Assembly (NCBI RefSeq): GCF_001469865.1 | Contig: NZ_LOPV01000201.1 | Coordinates: forward strand, 1 to 37,013 | DNA: 37,013 nucleotides | Reading direction: 5' to 3' | From: Haloferax profundi | GTDB lineage: Archaea; Halobacteriota; Halobacteria; Halobacteriales; Haloferacaceae | Made by a program: the position numbers and the translations under genes | Shown: in pieces, positions 25,541-33,294 of the stretch | Position numbering within the stretch: the first letter of the stretch is position 1 | How the letters are laid out: the number at the start of each line of letters is the position of its first letter | Notes under the pieces: model-generated | Told to the model about the DNA's origin: nothing | The model's database searches: none | Seen by the model: the letters and a program-made list of their open reading frames with translations, nothing else

Positions 25541-26113
25541 ATGGACGACGACGAAGCATCCGACTTTGCTCCGACGAGGCGGACGTATCTCAAGCTTGGC
25601 AGCCTCACTGCGACGGCGGCGCTGGCCGGTTGTCTCGGCGGTGCACCGACTGCTGGCGGCGCTGGCCAAACTGGCGTCGAACCCGCAGACGTGCCCGACG
25701 ACGCTTCGTGCGCCGTCTGTAACATGATGCCTGCGAAGTTCCCCGACTACAACGCCCAACTCGCCTACGAGGGCCAGGACCACCAGTTCTTCTGCTCGAC
25801 CGGGTGTATGACCTCGTTCGCCGCCGTCCCCGGCCACTTCGACGAGGCGTTCGACGGTGAGACACCCGCCGGTGCGTGGGTCCACGACCACGGGACGAAA
25901 GACCTCATCGACGGCCAGTCTGCGTTTTACGTCTTGGAGATGAACCCCGACCGGGTCGACGACCCGATGATGAAGAACCCCCTCGCGTTCGCGTCTCGAG
26001 AAGACGCCGTCGCGTACGTCGACCAGTACGACGACCTGTCGGAGGACGATATCGTCTCGTTCGACGCCTTCGACCGGGAACTGGCAGAGCAGTACCGAGC
26101 CAAGTTCTTCTGA
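25541..26113 (+). CDS. nosL: NosL-type copper chaperone lipoprotein
   Basis: A 190-residue exported lipoprotein of the NosL family, which carries Cu(I) to the NosDFY system for nitrous oxide reductase assembly. It has a twin-arginine motif RRTYLK (13-18), a lipobox LAGC with Cys31, then CAVCNMM with Cys57 and Cys60, the NosL metal-binding signature. A further pair, Cys85 and Cys89 (FFCSTGCMTSF), follows. FYVLEMNPDRVDDPMMKNPLAFAS matches the Met-rich second half. It opens the cluster and is 8 nt before nosD. The copper role follows from family knowledge; delivery to a different copper enzyme is possible because nosZ is not in the window. Confidence 0.92.
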   Translation: MDDDEASDFAPTRRTYLKLGSLTATAALAGCLGGAPTAGGAGQTGVEPADVPDDASCAVCNMMPAKFPDYNAQLAYEGQDHQFFCSTGCMTSFAAVPGHFDEAFDGETPAGAWVHDHGTKDLIDGQSAFYVLEMNPDRVDDPMMKNPLAFASREDAVAYVDQYDDLSEDDIVSFDAFDRELAEQYRAKFF

Positions 26114-26121
26114 CGAGTTCG

Positions 26122-27981
26122 ATGCGTCGCCCCGTCCTCGTCGCGGTGGTCGGCGTTCTGCTCGTGAGTCTCTACGTCGCGCCGTTCGCCGTCGGGTCGA
26201 CAGCATCGCCGCACCCTGTCCCCTTCGGTGAAACGGTCGAATCCGGTCTTTCGGTCGCATCTGTCCGTTCTGTGCAGGCCGACGGCGGAGTCGTCCCGAA
26301 AGCACAGGTCTCGTACGCGCAGTACGAACCGGTCGTCGGATACTACGGTGTCGAGTCCGCCGTCGAGACGTTCCAGCGCGACGGGCGTGACCAGCGCTTC
26401 GGTCCGCCGATAGCTGTCTTCGTGAGCGACTTCTCGGGAACGACGCCCAGTCCAACCGAGAATGGGTACGTGAACGTCTCGTCGGACCCCGGGTGGGTCG
26501 ACGCCCGCGACGCACACTTCGTCGTCTCCGAGTCCGGGGAATCAGTCGTCGTGCCGTTCTCCGACCGGTCGGAAGCAGATGCGTACGCGACCCGTGTCGA
26601 CGGCGCCGTGTGGGACTGGAACCGTCTCGTCTCGACCCTCGCCGTCGACCGAGGTGCCCCTGACTACGAGTCGCGGGTGGCCGACCGGTCCGCGACTGCC
26701 ACGACGACGGCCGACTCACTTCGACAGTTGACCGACCGGCCCGTGTCTGTCGTCGTCGGCGACGACGCGCCGACGATTGTTGATGCCGTCGAACGTGCGC
26801 CCCCGAACACGACAGTCGTCGTTCCCGAGGGGACGTACACGACACAGGTCAGCATCGAGAAACCAGTCACACTCCGCGGGAGCGGTGTCGAGACAGTCGT
26901 CGACGGCGGTGGAAACGGGTCGGTCCTCACGGTGAACGCATCCGGTGTCGCCATCACCGACCTGCGGATAACGGGCGTCGGCACAGCGACCATCGACGTC
27001 GAGGGCGACGCCGAAGGGTGGGACAGCGTCGTCGAGCGAACGTACGGGCGCGGCGACGCAGGCGTTGCCATACTCGGTGGGTCGCGGGTCCTCGTCTCCC
27101 GAGTCCGCGTCGTTACCCCGTCGAACGGTGTTCTCGTGCGGGATGCCGACGATGTCGTCGTTTCGAACGTCACCGTTCGCGGCGACCCGGCACCCGGTGC
27201 GGGGTACATGGGTGTGATGGCGATGCGGTCCCCCGTCGTCGTGCAGGACTCGACGTTCGCCGGTGGTCTGGACGCCGTCTACGCGCACCGCGCGGACGGT
27301 TTGGTCGTCCGGAACAGTACGATGCGAGACGCTCGATTCGGCGTTCACCTGATGTTCACCTCTGACGCACTCGTCGCCGACAACGTCGTTCGGGACACCT
27401 CTACCGGCGTCGTCGTCATGACCCGCCCGTCGGGTATCGCTCTCGTCGGCAACGACGTGCGGGAGTCGAACCACGGCATCGTGACCGCTGGAGCGGACTC
27501 GTACGTCGCCCGCAACGTCCTCGTGGACGACGGCGTCGGCCTCAAAATCGGCTCTCGAACGTCGTCGTACACCGAAAACGTCGTCGCCCGCAACGACGTG
27601 GGCGTCGAAGCGGCGTCGTTCGTCGCCTCGAACCGCGTCGTCGGCAACGACTTCGTGGCGAACGGACGGCACGCGCGCGCCACGTCGGGTCCGCTCAGAC
27701 TCTGGTCCAGTACCGACAGTGGGAACTACTGGGACACTGCGGTTGGTCTCGGTCCAGACGGGTCGCTGTCGCGTCCGTATCGACCGACCGACCCGCTCGA
27801 CGCCCGACTCGACGAACGTGGGACCACGACACTCGCACGCTCGCCAGCACTGACAGCGCTTCGGGCGCTTCAGGGTGCAGTTCCCGGGATGCGTGCGGGT
27901 GGTATCGTCGATAGTCACCCGGAACCCGACCCGGTGAACCCTGCCCTCGTAGAGCAGGCGCTGAACGACTCTCTCCCATGA
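26122..27981 (+). CDS. nosD: NosD-type copper-assembly protein with N-terminal NosL-like extension
   Basis: A 619-residue exported protein; usual NosD is about 400-450. The ATG at 26122 gives a signal peptide (RRPVLVAVVGVLLVSLYVAPFAV). Residues about 40-190 resemble the last part of NosL: VFVSDFSG, WVDARDAHFVVSE, VVPFSDRSEADAYATRVDGA, but have no cysteines. Residues about 205-560 are the right-handed beta helix of NosD: TIVDAVERAPPNTTVVVPEG, ITDLRITGVG, VVSNVTV, GVHLMFTSDALVADNVV, then the family ending GNYWDTAVGLGPDG. NosD feeds copper from NosL to the NosFY ABC unit. The C-terminal region (ARSPALTALRAL) is predicted helical and may contact the membrane. It overlaps nosF by ATGA. Confidence 0.9.
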   Translation: MRRPVLVAVVGVLLVSLYVAPFAVGSTASPHPVPFGETVESGLSVASVRSVQADGGVVPKAQVSYAQYEPVVGYYGVESAVETFQRDGRDQRFGPPIAVFVSDFSGTTPSPTENGYVNVSSDPGWVDARDAHFVVSESGESVVVPFSDRSEADAYATRVDGAVWDWNRLVSTLAVDRGAPDYESRVADRSATATTTADSLRQLTDRPVSVVVGDDAPTIVDAVERAPPNTTVVVPEGTYTTQVSIEKPVTLRGSGVETVVDGGGNGSVLTVNASGVAITDLRITGVGTATIDVEGDAEGWDSVVERTYGRGDAGVAILGGSRVLVSRVRVVTPSNGVLVRDADDVVVSNVTVRGDPAPGAGYMGVMAMRSPVVVQDSTFAGGLDAVYAHRADGLVVRNSTMRDARFGVHLMFTSDALVADNVVRDTSTGVVVMTRPSGIALVGNDVRESNHGIVTAGADSYVARNVLVDDGVGLKIGSRTSSYTENVVARNDVGVEAASFVASNRVVGNDFVANGRHARATSGPLRLWSSTDSGNYWDTAVGLGPDGSLSRPYRPTDPLDARLDERGTTTLARSPALTALRALQGAVPGMRAGGIVDSHPEPDPVNPALVEQALNDSLP

Positions 27982-28766
27982 ACACTCGAACCACGCCCCC
28001 AGAATCCATCCGCACTGAACCAGCGACGACGGCCGACTCGGCCGTCGTTACAGTCCGCGACATCACTCATTCGTACGGGACGCTCACGGTCCTCGACTCT
28101 GTCTCGCTCACCATCGGTGCGGGCGAACTCGTCGCCGTCGTCGGCCCGAACGGGTCTGGAAAATCGACGCTTCTCCGCTTGCTCACGGGTGCACAGCGAC
28201 CAACCAATGGCACTGTCGTGCATGGGCGTTCAGGGGACGAATCCACGGACACCGACCCGACAGTTGGGTATCTCCCCCAACGGCTTCACCCGCGAGACGA
28301 GTTCGGCGTCCGAGAGACGCTCGACTATTACGCGACTCTCGCCGACGAAGGACTCGACCCCGAAGTAGTCGTCGAACTCGTGGGCCTCGACGGCGTACCC
28401 GACAGGCGTGTCGGTGCGCTCTCCGGTGGAATGCGGCGATTGCTCGGCCTCGGTATCGCCATCGTCGGCGACCCGGACCTCGTCGTCCTCGACGAACCGA
28501 CGAGCGGACTCGACCGGACGATGACTCGCCGCGTCTTCGAGGTCTGCCGTGACGTTGCAGACGCTGGCCCCGCCGTCGTCCTCGCATCACACGACCTCTC
28601 GACGGTCGAACGAATGGCCGACCGTGTCGTCTTCGTCGACGGCGGGTGCATCAGATTCGACGGTCCGCCGTCGGCGTTCGGTGGAGAGGACTGCTCACTC
28701 GTCGATGCCTACGACGACTGGGTCGAGACGGGTGAGAATACGACTGTCCGAGGGGGGACTCGATGA
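27978..28766 (+). CDS. nosF: ABC transporter ATP-binding protein NosF
   Basis: A 262-residue cytoplasmic ATPase subunit. Walker A GPNGSGKS is at residues 56-63, the signature LSGGM at 148-152, Walker B LVVLDEP at 168-174 and the switch histidine in LASHDLS at about 208. All catalytic parts are intact. It pairs with the NosY permease gene that overlaps it by 4 nt and with NosD, forming the NosDFY complex for copper-centre maturation. The N-terminal 22 residues are a Thr/Pro-rich tail. The nosF name rests on gene order; sequence alone would only say ABC ATPase of the drug/copper exporter group. Confidence 0.9.
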   Translation: MNTRTTPPESIRTEPATTADSAVVTVRDITHSYGTLTVLDSVSLTIGAGELVAVVGPNGSGKSTLLRLLTGAQRPTNGTVVHGRSGDESTDTDPTVGYLPQRLHPRDEFGVRETLDYYATLADEGLDPEVVVELVGLDGVPDRRVGALSGGMRRLLGLGIAIVGDPDLVVLDEPTSGLDRTMTRRVFEVCRDVADAGPAVVLASHDLSTVERMADRVVFVDGGCIRFDGPPSAFGGEDCSLVDAYDDWVETGENTTVRGGTR

Positions 28767-29581
28767 GTCTCGACCGACGCCACGTCGAAGCAATCGCCCG
28801 ACGTGAAGTCGTCACAGTGGCACGAACACGAGCGAGTTGGCTCTTGACCGCCGGCATCGCGGTGGTCGTCTCGGGACTCGCTGTCCTCGGCGGTGGGGGT
28901 GCGAGTGGGTACCTCCCCGTCGTCGTCGACCTCTCGATGCCTGCGGAGATACTCGTCCCACTGCTCGCGTTCGCCTTCGGGTACCGTGTCTTCCTCGACG
29001 ACCGGCGCAGCGGCGAACTGGCGGTCCACGCGATTATGCCCCCGTCACGGGCCTCCGTCGTCACCGGGGTGTTTCTCGGACGCGCTGTCGTGCTCGCCGT
29101 CGCACTCGCGCTCGGATTTCTCCCCGGATTCGTCGCGGGTGCCCTCGCTGGCGATGCTGGTGCCGCGCTGTACGCGACACAACGGGGCGCGGACTCACCG
29201 CTGTTGTACCTTCGGTTCGTCTCGCTGGCCACGCTGTACGGACTCTCGTCGCTCGCACTTGCACTCGCCGTGTCCGCGGCAGTTCGTTCGACTCGCGCTG
29301 CTCTCGCCGGCGTCTTCGGCCTCGGCTTGATTCTCCTCGTGGGTCTCGACCTCGGTCTCTTCGGGGCCATCGTGTCGGGACTCGTCGGAACCGAGTCACT
29401 CCCAGTTGCGCTCGCGCTCAGTCCGAATGCAGCGTTCCGTGGCCTCGTGCTGACTACCGTCGTCGAGGTTGCGACAGTCTCGTCCGGCGGTCTCGGTGTC
29501 GTCATCGCCAACGTGGCCAGCCTCGTCGCGTGGACGGGTGTCGGGTTGGTCGGGGCAGTGGTGACGGTGTGGGACGAGTGA
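28763..29581 (+). CDS. nosY: ABC transporter permease NosY
   Basis: A 272-residue integral membrane protein with about six hydrophobic helices, starting with the cytoplasmic RREVVTVARTRASWLLTAG and a helix near residues 27-50. FLDDRRSGELAVHAIMPPSRASVVTG between the second and third helices is the ABC2-type coupling segment, and RGADSPLLYLRFVS is a loop before a further helix. It is the permease of the NosDFY complex. The stop codon lies within the first unit of a 17-bp tandem repeat, so the last residues are derived from the repeat itself (VWDE). Identification as NosY relies on neighbours. Confidence 0.87.
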   Translation: MSLDRRHVEAIARREVVTVARTRASWLLTAGIAVVVSGLAVLGGGGASGYLPVVVDLSMPAEILVPLLAFAFGYRVFLDDRRSGELAVHAIMPPSRASVVTGVFLGRAVVLAVALALGFLPGFVAGALAGDAGAALYATQRGADSPLLYLRFVSLATLYGLSSLALALAVSAAVRSTRAALAGVFGLGLILLVGLDLGLFGAIVSGLVGTESLPVALALSPNAAFRGLVLTTVVEVATVSSGGLGVVIANVASLVAWTGVGLVGAVVTVWDE

Positions 29582-29691
29582 CAGTGAGGGTCGAATGGCG
29601 GTGAGGGACGAATGACGGTGAGGGACGAATGGCGGTGAGGGACGAATGACGGTGAGGGACGAATGACGGTGAGGGACGAATGATGAGGGGG
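29573..29691 (+). repeat. Seven-unit 17-bp tandem repeat after nosY
   Basis: The unit GACGAATGACGGTGAGG recurs head to tail from 29573, with exact copies at 29607, 29641 and 29658, single-base variants at 29590 (two changes) and 29624, and degenerate ends at 29573 and 29675. Each unit holds a ribosome-binding-like GGTGAGG followed 5 nt later by ATG. Reading from the ATG of most units gives a 6-residue frame ending in TGA that shares ATGA with the next unit, so the 17-nt period equals a 21-nt frame minus a 4-nt overlap. The first unit contains the nosY stop codon. Confidence 0.9.
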
Positions 29692-29823
29692 GTCGAGTGA
29701 CGGCCGTCCGACTGACTGTGACTCGTCTTCGACGATACTCGTCCTCATTCGAGATTGTTCGAGCCGTACAATTCGGGGAACCAACCAACCGACTTTCACG
29801 TGACTATCGTATAGGTCCAAGTA
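29692..29823. other. Gap upstream of the Sco gene
   Basis: No gene is visible. TTCGAG occurs twice 4 nt apart (about 29747-29762, TTCGAGATTGTTCGAG), which could be a direct-repeat operator. A poor TATA-like ATCGTATAG lies about 15 nt before the start. Transcription of the Sco gene may depend on read-through from nosY. Confidence 0.35.
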
Positions 29824-30504
29824 ATGCACCGCAGGAAGTTTCTCGCTGTGGCCGGCGCGTCCGCGCTCACTTCGACGGCAGGGTGTGTCGGGTCTGTTCT
29901 GGGTGGGTCGTCCAAGACTGTCCTCGACAAGCCCGAAGACCAACCCGTCCGAAGTGCAAACCTCCCGTACCCTGCCTACGGGCAACCTCTCCCGGAGGTG
30001 TCTCTCGATGCACCCCTCGCCGACCGGAAGATATCGACCACAGATTTCGGCGACCGACTCGTCTTGATGACGTTCATCTACAGTCACTGCAACAGTATCT
30101 GTCCGTTTCTCGTCTCCACGCTTCGGCAAGTCCAGACGGCCGCCACACAGAATGGCTACGCCGACGACGTGGTGTTCCTCCCGGTCACGTTCGACCCGGC
30201 GCGAGACGACGAGGCCAGACTTCGTGAGTACGCCGACATGATGCACGTGGACCTCGACGTGGGCAACTGGCACTTCCTCCGCCCGCGCGACCACGACCAC
30301 GCGAAGGCAGTCGTCGAAGACACGTTCGGCGTCACGTTCCAGAAGACCGGCGCGACAGACAGTTCGATGTACATGTACAACCATCTCGGGTTGGCTCTCC
30401 TCGCCAACGGAGACGGCGTCGTCGAACGCGCGTACACGGGGACAGACCCGAAAGCAGAGAAGATGAAAGCCGACGTAGAGACCATCCTCGACGCGCGGCG
30501 ATGA
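29824..30504 (+). CDS. SCO1/SenC-type copper chaperone (Tat lipoprotein-like)
   Basis: A 226-residue thioredoxin-fold protein of the Sco family. A twin-arginine motif RRKFLA (3-8) and a lipobox-like TAGC with Cys21 mark export and anchoring. Copper ligands are Cys89 and Cys93 (SHCNSICP) and His187 (YNHLGLALL), all in the expected spacing. Sco proteins insert Cu into CuA of cytochrome oxidase and, in some denitrifiers, serve nitrous oxide reductase, which has a CuA centre as well. It is coupled by ATGA to the next membrane protein. The context supports a role in CuA assembly. Confidence 0.9.
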   Translation: MHRRKFLAVAGASALTSTAGCVGSVLGGSSKTVLDKPEDQPVRSANLPYPAYGQPLPEVSLDAPLADRKISTTDFGDRLVLMTFIYSHCNSICPFLVSTLRQVQTAATQNGYADDVVFLPVTFDPARDDEARLREYADMMHVDLDVGNWHFLRPRDHDHAKAVVEDTFGVTFQKTGATDSSMYMYNHLGLALLANGDGVVERAYTGTDPKAEKMKADVETILDARR

Positions 30505-31340
30505 ACTCCGTCTTGTTACAGGCCGCAGGTGACACCTGTGTCGCACCCGGTGCGACGCCGACGACGAGCGCCGTCGAACTCGGGTTGTTCTTCCTCGTCG
30601 GCCTCTTCGGGACGGGCCACTGTCTCGGGATGTGTGGTCCACTCGTGTCCATCTACGCCGACAAGATGGACGAACGCAGAAGTGACGGCGGGAGCGGAAG
30701 CTTCCTCACCGTCACGCAGGTCCGCCAGCACTTCCTGTTCAACGCTGGCCGCGTCGCCGTCTACACCATCCTCGGGGCACTCTTCGGCCTCGTCGGATTG
30801 CTGACGTTCTCCTCTGCGAACGCAACGGTTCCATTCGGCGACCAGGTGCGTGCAGTCGTGGGCATCGTCGTCGGGGGGTTCATCGTCGTCGCCGGGGTGA
30901 GTTACCTCGCCGGCGGTGCCGGGCGGTCAGTGGTGAGCCGAATCCCGGTCGTCGACGGACTGTTCCGGCGTGTCCACGGCGTTCTCAGTGGTCGAATCGA
31001 CGAGTGGGTCGGCGGACCGCGCATCTTCGGACTCGGGTTCCTCCACGGGTTCCTCCCGTGTCCCTTGCTGTACCCGGCGTTTCTCTACGCCTTCGGACAG
31101 GCGGACCCGGTGAAGGGCGCACTCTCACTGTTCGTCCTCGGTGTCGGGACGTTCCCTGCGTTGTTCCTCTACGGAACCGTGTTCCAATCTGTGAGTGCGC
31201 GCCGTCGCCGGTTCGTCCACCGACTCCTCGGTGGTGTGTTCCTGCTCTTGGGTGCGCACACGCTGTTCGCTGGGTTGCGACTCCTCGGGTTCGACGTGCC
31301 GCACCTGTTCTCGCTGCCGGTGTACCAGCCACTCGGCTAA
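30501..31340 (+). CDS. TauE/SafE-like (UreH/DsbD-type) membrane protein
   Basis: A 279-residue membrane protein with about six helices. The conserved GTGHCLGMCGP (residues 37-47, Cys41 and Cys45) and FLPCPLLYP (Cys187) are typical of the small-family proteins annotated as sulfite exporter TauE/SafE or cytochrome c/copper biogenesis transmembrane protein, often next to cytochrome oxidase and copper genes. The three membrane-embedded cysteines plus His40 could bind copper or pass electrons, as in DsbD. It overlaps the Sco gene, so it is probably part of copper insertion or reduction. The molecular activity is not established. Confidence 0.85.
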   Translation: MNSVLLQAAGDTCVAPGATPTTSAVELGLFFLVGLFGTGHCLGMCGPLVSIYADKMDERRSDGGSGSFLTVTQVRQHFLFNAGRVAVYTILGALFGLVGLLTFSSANATVPFGDQVRAVVGIVVGGFIVVAGVSYLAGGAGRSVVSRIPVVDGLFRRVHGVLSGRIDEWVGGPRIFGLGFLHGFLPCPLLYPAFLYAFGQADPVKGALSLFVLGVGTFPALFLYGTVFQSVSARRRRFVHRLLGGVFLLLGAHTLFAGLRLLGFDVPHLFSLPVYQPLG

Positions 31341-31424
31341 GGTGGTTCGGTCTGGTACCGCGACGCACAGCGAGTTCGTGGACTGCACCAATTGCCATTT
31401 GTCCACCAACAGCCTAGTCGGGGT

Positions 31425-32012
31425 ATGTGCCAGCACTGTGACTCGGCCGTCTCTCGTCGCTCCGTCCTCTCTGCGACAGGGGCTATCGGCGTCGCCAGCC
31501 TCGCAGGATGCCTCGGCGGCGGTGGTGGTAGCGGCAATGGTGACGTACCCGCCCCGATTGCATTGACTGGAAACAAGCAGTGTGACGTCTGCGGGATGAT
31601 TATCGAGCAACACCCCGGCCCAGTCGGCCAACTCTTCTACGCGGACAACGCCCCCGAGGGGCACGACAATCCTGCGTGGTTCTGTAGTGCGTGGGAGACG
31701 TTCGCCTACAACTTCGACAGAGAGAACGAGGGATGGACGCTCTCGGTTGGATACCTCACGGATTACAGTTCGGTCGAGTACGAACTCTACGACGACGGCG
31801 GGGCGACGTTCATCGACGCACACCTCGAACCGGAAGCGTTCGGTCGGATGGACGAGTTGTTCTACGTCGCCGGGACGGACATCAAGGGCGCGATGGGGAA
31901 CGACCTCATCCCGTTTTCGGACGAGGCGGATGCGGACGCCTTCGCCGACGAACACGGTGGAGTCGTGTATCGAGAACGAGACATTTCTCGTGACCTTATC
32001 GCCCAACTGTAA
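31425..32012 (+). CDS. Second NosL-family lipoprotein
   Basis: A 195-residue NosL-type protein. It has a Tat motif RRSVLS (11-16), a lipobox LAGC with Cys29, a glycine-rich linker and the CDVCGM metal site with Cys53 and Cys56. FYADNAPEGHDNPAWFCSAW holds a further cysteine, and NDLIPFSDEADADAFADEHGG is the NosL C-terminal signature. I chose ATG 31425, which gives MCQHCDSAVS before the RR pair; a TTG at 31392 would add 11 residues. The CxxC so close to the N terminus would be on the cytoplasmic side of the signal and is unusual. The gene follows the SafE-like gene after 84 nt. It shares the family but little sequence with the first NosL, so it may serve another copper site. Confidence 0.88.
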   Translation: MCQHCDSAVSRRSVLSATGAIGVASLAGCLGGGGGSGNGDVPAPIALTGNKQCDVCGMIIEQHPGPVGQLFYADNAPEGHDNPAWFCSAWETFAYNFDRENEGWTLSVGYLTDYSSVEYELYDDGGATFIDAHLEPEAFGRMDELFYVAGTDIKGAMGNDLIPFSDEADADAFADEHGGVVYRERDISRDLIAQL

Positions 32013-32070
32013 CTCACTCACTCGTAGATGTGATAGACTGAGACAGGGGATAGCGGTTCTCAGCCTCTGA

Positions 32071-32087
32071 TTTTCGGTGATTCTCGA
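32071..32087 (+). promoter_or_regulatory. Element shared with the nosL leader (copy 2)
   Basis: TTTTCGGTGATTCTCGA matches 16 of 17 bases of the copy at 25512-25528. Here it sits about 30 nt upstream of the doxX TATA box, an activator-like position. Confidence 0.3.
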
Positions 32088-32115
32088 TTCTCTGGATTCG
32101 GAAACCAGACCCTCT

Positions 32116-32124
32116 TTATATTCT
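32116..32124 (+). promoter_or_regulatory. TATA box for doxX
   Basis: TTATATTCT lies about 42 nt before the ATG at 32162. GGTG at 32152-32155 could be a ribosome-binding site. The same nonamer precedes nosL. Confidence 0.5.
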
Positions 32125-32161
32125 GATGGGGGTCGACTGTTCAGTTGTAAGGTGAATTACA

Positions 32162-32686
32162 ATGGCCGCAACCGGACAAATTGAGATACTCGGCAACAGA
32201 ATGGACTTCGACTACTCGCAGGGCGCGACTGGCTACGTGCTCGTGCTCGTCCGCCTCATCACGGGCTACTGGTTCCTCAACGCGGGGATGGGTAAGTACC
32301 TCGCGGCAGAACCCTTCAGCGCTGCTGGCTGGCTGATGAACTCCAGCGGTCCCATCAGCGGCTTCCTCGCGTGGGCAGGCAGCACTCCGTGGATGCTCGA
32401 ATTCACGAACTTCATGATTCCGCTCGGCCAGACCCTCATCGGCCTCGGACTCCTCATCGGAGCACTCACCCGGCTCGCCGCCTTCTTCGGCGGCTTCCTG
32501 ATGGTGTTCTTCTACCTGGGGAACGCCGACTGGGCGCACGGCTACGTCAACGGTGACCTCTTCGGTCTCCTGATGTTCGTCCTCATCGGCACCCTCGCCG
32601 CGGGCCGCATCCTCGGCGTCGACTCCATCATCGAGAAGACGGAGTTCGTCCAGCAACGCCCCGCCCTCAAGTACCTCCTCGGCTGA
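32162..32686 (+). CDS. DoxX family membrane protein
   Basis: A 174-residue protein with four predicted helices, starting near residue 22 (TGYVLVLVRLITGYWFLNAGMGKY, the DoxX signature of an arginine followed by an aromatic-rich helix). SPFS-like AAEPFSAAGWL, LGQTLIGLGLLIGALTRLAAFFGG and FGLLMFVLIGTLAAGR make the remaining helices. DoxX was first described as a subunit of thiosulfate:quinone oxidoreductase in Acidianus, and other members act in redox stress and sulfur metabolism. It has its own promoter, and thioredoxin follows after 178 nt. A role linked to thiol or sulfur redox chemistry is likely, but the partner is not visible. Confidence 0.87.
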   Translation: MAATGQIEILGNRMDFDYSQGATGYVLVLVRLITGYWFLNAGMGKYLAAEPFSAAGWLMNSSGPISGFLAWAGSTPWMLEFTNFMIPLGQTLIGLGLLIGALTRLAAFFGGFLMVFFYLGNADWAHGYVNGDLFGLLMFVLIGTLAAGRILGVDSIIEKTEFVQQRPALKYLLG

Positions 32687-32810
32687 GGTGCACGGGCAAC
32701 ACTCCTCTTGCGGTCTTTCGCTGAGGATTGCGGGGACAGAACACGAACAGAGGCACAGTGGCACTTCTTCTGACACTCGAACACATACGTCCGAGCATAG
32801 CTGGCGTAGA

Positions 32811-32829
32811 ATTGTTCTCAGCAAACAAT
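32811..32829. promoter_or_regulatory. Small inverted repeat upstream of thioredoxin
   Basis: ATTGTT (32811-32816) and AACAAT (32824-32829) are exact complements with a 7-nt spacer, just upstream of a weak TATA-like CTGTTAAGA (32831-32839) that is about 30 nt before the ATG at 32865. The position suits an operator of the thioredoxin gene. Confidence 0.35.
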
Positions 32830-32864
32830 ACTGTTAAGACGGACGAGCGAGTACGAACAGGTAC

Positions 32865-33206
32865 ATGTCTGAATCCGAATTCGTCACCGACGAACCGATT
32901 CACGTCGAATCTGTCGAACACTTCCAAGAGCTCGTCGACCGCGATGGCGTCGTCCTCGTCGACTTCTACGCCGACTGGTGTGGGCCGTGTAAGATGCTCG
33001 AACCCATCGTCGAGAACATCGCTGCAGACACCGACGCTGTCGTGCTGAAAGTCGACACGGAAGAACTCGGCCAGCTCTCCGCCGCTTATCAGGTCCAGAG
33101 TATCCCGAACGTCGTCTTCTTCGCCGACGGCGAACCGAAGAAGCGCGTCGTCGGCATGCGCGGCGAGGAAGTCCTCCGGTCTGTCGTCGAAGAACTCTCT
33201 TCGTAG
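32865..33206 (+). CDS. Thioredoxin
   Basis: A 113-residue thioredoxin with the redox centre WCGPC at residues 38-42 (VLVDFYADWCGPCKMLEPIV), and the cis-proline segment QSIPNVVFFADGEPKKRVVG. The N-terminal 20 residues are an acidic addition. It has no signal peptide, so it acts in the cytoplasm, reducing disulfides at the cost of a thioredoxin reductase not found here. Its neighbours, DoxX and a CoA-disulfide-reductase-type flavoprotein, form a thiol-redox group. Confidence 0.96.
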   Translation: MSESEFVTDEPIHVESVEHFQELVDRDGVVLVDFYADWCGPCKMLEPIVENIAADTDAVVLKVDTEELGQLSAAYQVQSIPNVVFFADGEPKKRVVGMRGEEVLRSVVEELSS

Positions 33207-33260
33207 ATTCGAATCGAACTTTCGGCCCGAATCACGACCTTGCTCTTGTAGAATAAGGGC

Positions 33261-33270
33261 AATATATTAA
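33261..33270 (+). promoter_or_regulatory. TATA box of the pyridine nucleotide-disulfide oxidoreductase gene
   Basis: AATATATTAA is centred 29 nt before the ATG at 33295, so the transcript is probably leaderless. This is one of the clearest archaeal promoters in the window. Confidence 0.6.
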
Positions 33271-33294
33271 CCGCTCCTCCGACAACAATCGGAT

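Noticed and set aside
29573-29691. CRISPR array
   Set aside because: The repeats are 17 bp, directly adjacent without unique spacers, and no cas gene is near.
28651-30642. 663-residue minus-strand frame with repeated PHRHSSLTVIRPSP-like segments
   Set aside because: The protein repeat is only the reverse reading of the 17-bp DNA tandem repeat, and the rest is opposite nosY and Sco.
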